Shown here: positions 60,320 through 62,278 of the stretch, one piece after another
Numbering within the stretch: position 1 is the first letter of the stretch
How the letters are laid out: each line of letters begins with the position of its first letter
Source: an uncultured Flavobacteriales bacterium
GTDB taxonomy: Bacteria; Bacteroidota; Bacteroidia; Flavobacteriales; Crocinitomicaceae
Assembly (NCBI GenBank): GCA_946479285.1
Contig: CAMLFH010000028.1
Coordinates: forward strand, 1-62,278
Reading direction: 5' to 3'
Length of the DNA: 62,278 nucleotides
Translations under genes and position numbers: made by a program
Notes under the pieces: generated by a model
Told to the model about the DNA's origin: nothing
Databases searched by the model: none
Seen by the model: only the letters and a program-made list of their open reading frames with translations

Positions 60320-62221
60320 ATGAAACGATTAATATTCTGTCTGGTCTTTGTTGGTTTTGCCGAATTCATTCAGGCACAATCGAATTGCTCGTGCGAAGCC
60401 ATGCAGGATTTTATTGCACAGCGAGATTTTGACAGCACGGCAAAACACAAATCGTTCAATCTTTGGAAATTCTCCAAAACCCTGGAGAAAGATAAAAGCC
60501 CCAGATGTGTGGCCTTTTCATTTCAACTAAAAGCGCAGGTTCAGATCAAGAACGATCAATTTGAAGATGCAAGAAACAGCCTGGACCGTGAAAAATTCAT
60601 CCTGGACAGCATTCGTTGTAAATCTGCGGCTTATGTAGAGAACAACCTTACATTTGCAGAACTTTTGATGCATCAGGGCGATTATCCCGGTTCTATTGAT
60701 GCTTACTCCAAAACAATCCGCGTCCTGCAAAAATCCGGGAATAATGCCCTGCTTTCTAAGGCTTATTTAGGACTTTCTGCAAGTTACGGAAGATTCAAGG
60801 ATAAGGAAAAGGCAAAATATTATGCAAATCTCGCTTATCCAATTGTGAAGGTTTTATCGGATAATGAAACAAAGATCGATTTGTTGGCGCAGCTTTCTTC
60901 CCGTTATTACAAAATCTACCAGCTTGGAAAAGACAAGATCTATTTGGATTCTGCATTGAATACGGTTTCTTTTTCCTTCGTACTGGCAAAAAAGATCCAA
61001 TACTCGGAAAGTTACCTGCAAATTTATAATCTGTTTGAGGATCACGCATATTACAGCCGCAACTTCCGCCTGGCACTGAAATACCTCGATAGTGCACTGA
61101 TCCAGACAAATCCGGATTATCACTGGAAGGAACGTGGAGCAATCTACGGAGATATTTCTGATATTTATTTGGAGTTGAAATTGTATGATAAAGCTTATCA
61201 ATATGCAGATTCCAACCTGGTTTATGCACAGAAGATCGGAAATCCTTATGATGTGACGAATGCTTTGGAATTGCTTTACAACTGTGCAAAACTGAGCGGA
61301 GAATACGAACGTGCATTGGTAGTTTATGAGGACTTGTCGAAAATGAAAGATAGTGTTCTGAAAATTCAGAATGAGCGCGCATTTAACCAGCTTTCGGAAA
61401 AGTATCACCGGGTCAGAAAAGAGAAATCCGAAGCGGAATACGAACAGGATAAACGCTTATTGAGACAGCAGCAGCAAATCGGGAAACTGAAATGGCGGCT
61501 TATTTTGGTTGGAAGTATCATTTTCGCATTGCTTGCGGCTTATGTTTTAATGGTATTCAGACAGAAAAATATTAAGCAAAAACAAAAACGACTGGAGATC
61601 CAGCAACGCCTGAACAGGGCGAGAATTAACCCCGATTTTATTTACAATGCATTGAATCAGCTGCAAAACTCCGCATTGGGCCAGGAATCAGATTATAAAC
61701 GCCAGATTCAATCGTTCTCTAAATTATTGAAGCAGGTGCTGGAAAGTAACCACGATGATTTTATGACGCTCGACCGCGAAATAGAGTTTTTAACGTTTTA
61801 CCTGACTTTGCAGAGAGACCGCTCGAAGAATGCGTTTAATTTTTCATTCGATGTGGATGAAAACCTGGATCCGTCCAATGTGTGTTTACCTACAATGATC
61901 TTACAGCCATTTGTAGAAAGCACTGTGTTAGAAGGTTTCTCGAATTTGAACAAGATTGGGGAACTGAATATCCGCTTCAAATTGAGAGGTTTGAATGAAT
62001 TGGCAATTATCATTGAAGATAACGGCAGAGGGCTTAAAGCAATTGATTCTTCCAGAGCTTCGGAAATTATCAACGATCGTTTGTACCTATTGAATAAACT
62101 CAATAAGACGAGTTCTTCTTACCTGATCCGTGAAAAAACGGGGGGTGGAGTTTCCGTAGAAATATTCATTCCTTTGATTACGAAAGCATACGCTGAAGAA
62201 TTGAAGAAGGAAGGATTTTAA
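60320..62221 (+). CDS. LytS-type sensor histidine kinase with substituted catalytic residues
   Basis: 633 residues from ATG 60320 (MKRLIFCLVFVGFAEFIQAQ), a signal peptide. Periplasmic tetratricopeptide-like repeats (about 60-370), a coiled coil, one membrane helix (about 391-412, RLILVGSIIFALLAAYVLMV), then a kinase half of the LytS/His_kinase type. The phosphoacceptor motif NPHFLFN reads NPDFIYN, with D439 in place of His (GAT, one base from CAT). The ATPase N-box VENAxxHG reads VESTVLEG (S534, E538), but the D567 box EDNGRGL remains. It may be a pseudokinase or a binding partner. The response-regulator partner is not in the window. Family assignment is firm; activity is doubtful. Confidence 0.88.
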   Translation: MKRLIFCLVFVGFAEFIQAQSNCSCEAMQDFIAQRDFDSTAKHKSFNLWKFSKTLEKDKSPRCVAFSFQLKAQVQIKNDQFEDARNSLDREKFILDSIRCKSAAYVENNLTFAELLMHQGDYPGSIDAYSKTIRVLQKSGNNALLSKAYLGLSASYGRFKDKEKAKYYANLAYPIVKVLSDNETKIDLLAQLSSRYYKIYQLGKDKIYLDSALNTVSFSFVLAKKIQYSESYLQIYNLFEDHAYYSRNFRLALKYLDSALIQTNPDYHWKERGAIYGDISDIYLELKLYDKAYQYADSNLVYAQKIGNPYDVTNALELLYNCAKLSGEYERALVVYEDLSKMKDSVLKIQNERAFNQLSEKYHRVRKEKSEAEYEQDKRLLRQQQQIGKLKWRLILVGSIIFALLAAYVLMVFRQKNIKQKQKRLEIQQRLNRARINPDFIYNALNQLQNSALGQESDYKRQIQSFSKLLKQVLESNHDDFMTLDREIEFLTFYLTLQRDRSKNAFNFSFDVDENLDPSNVCLPTMILQPFVESTVLEGFSNLNKIGELNIRFKLRGLNELAIIIEDNGRGLKAIDSSRASEIINDRLYLLNKLNKTSSSYLIREKTGGGVSVEIFIPLITKAYAEELKKEGF

Positions 62222-62223
62222 TT

Positions 62224-62278
62224 AAAAGTTCAAAAGTTCAAAAGTTCAAAAGTTCAAAAGTTCAAAAGTTCAAAAGTT
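62224..62278. repeat. Octamer tandem repeat (AAAAGTTC)n
   Basis: 6.9 perfect copies of AAAAGTTC, starting two bases after the stop of the LytS-like gene and running off the right edge. Confidence 0.97.

Noticed and set aside
1..62278. tRNA, rRNA, CRISPR or prophage genes
   Set aside because: No cloverleaf with conserved TTCGA-like arm, no regular spacer-repeat array, and no integrase, capsid or transposase product was found by eye.

Overview
The window looks like part of a chromosome from a Bacteroidota bacterium, most likely a Flavobacteriales member related to Fluviicola/Crocinitomicaceae. The family level is inference. Supporting signs are seven secreted proteins ending in a type IX secretion (T9SS) type A sorting domain, SprB-type repeats, a SusC-like TonB-dependent receptor, a single-subunit SdhC operon, A/T-rich start regions without Shine-Dalgarno sequences, and 13 exact copies of the Bacteroidota -7 promoter box TAnnTTTG just upstream of starts. 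No rRNA, tRNA, CRISPR array, transposase or phage gene was recognised, so this is mostly ordinary chromosome.

Layout. 1-7.8 kb (minus): the 5' part of xseA with an apparent frameshift, a secreted protein, a T9SS protein, a VOC gene pair, then a run of lipoproteins. Three consecutive lipoproteins (4687-6880) resemble the periplasmic P1 'head' of SecD without its membrane part; they are the most unusual gene set here. 8-11.9 kb (plus): metG, an atypical CLC channel gene and a lipoprotein. 11.9-14.3 kb (minus): a 54-residue membrane protein, a small lipoprotein, and an MpaB/DUF2236 protein coupled to a DUF1003 protein. 14.4-17.5 kb: a secreted protein and a PIN-PhoH ATPase. 17.5-27 kb: three large T9SS/SprB-repeat surface proteins in a row with the same C-terminal architecture. 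27-31.6 kb: radA, a T9SS trypsin-like (lysyl endopeptidase-like) protease and a thioredoxin-fold protein. 31.7-37.1 kb (plus): a secreted protein, uridine kinase and a 1202-residue NtrY-like sensor kinase, all overlapping. 37.1-43.3 kb: an intergenic repeat, a PA-domain T9SS protein and the sdhC-sdhA-sdhB operon. 43.4-50.8 kb (minus): a FucP-type transporter, a second copy of the intergenic repeat, a SCO protein, a TonB-dependent receptor and a PKD/T9SS protein. 51.2-62.2 kb: M42 peptidase plus secreted nuclease-like protein; RDD protein plus rsmI; universal stress protein divergent from a VAT1-like oxidoreductase coupled to an NlpE-like lipoprotein; aspS; an outer-membrane barrel; and a LytS-type sensor whose phosphoacceptor His is replaced by Asp.

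Functionally the window mixes housekeeping (MetRS, AspRS, RsmI, RadA, XseA, uridine kinase, complex II) with a large secreted and cell-envelope component. Non-coding features include a MITE-like element present as two long copies and one partial copy, a short hairpin family sharing GATGC...CCTGC, a C-rich inverted repeat present twice, about a dozen hairpin terminators, and an octamer microsatellite at the right edge.
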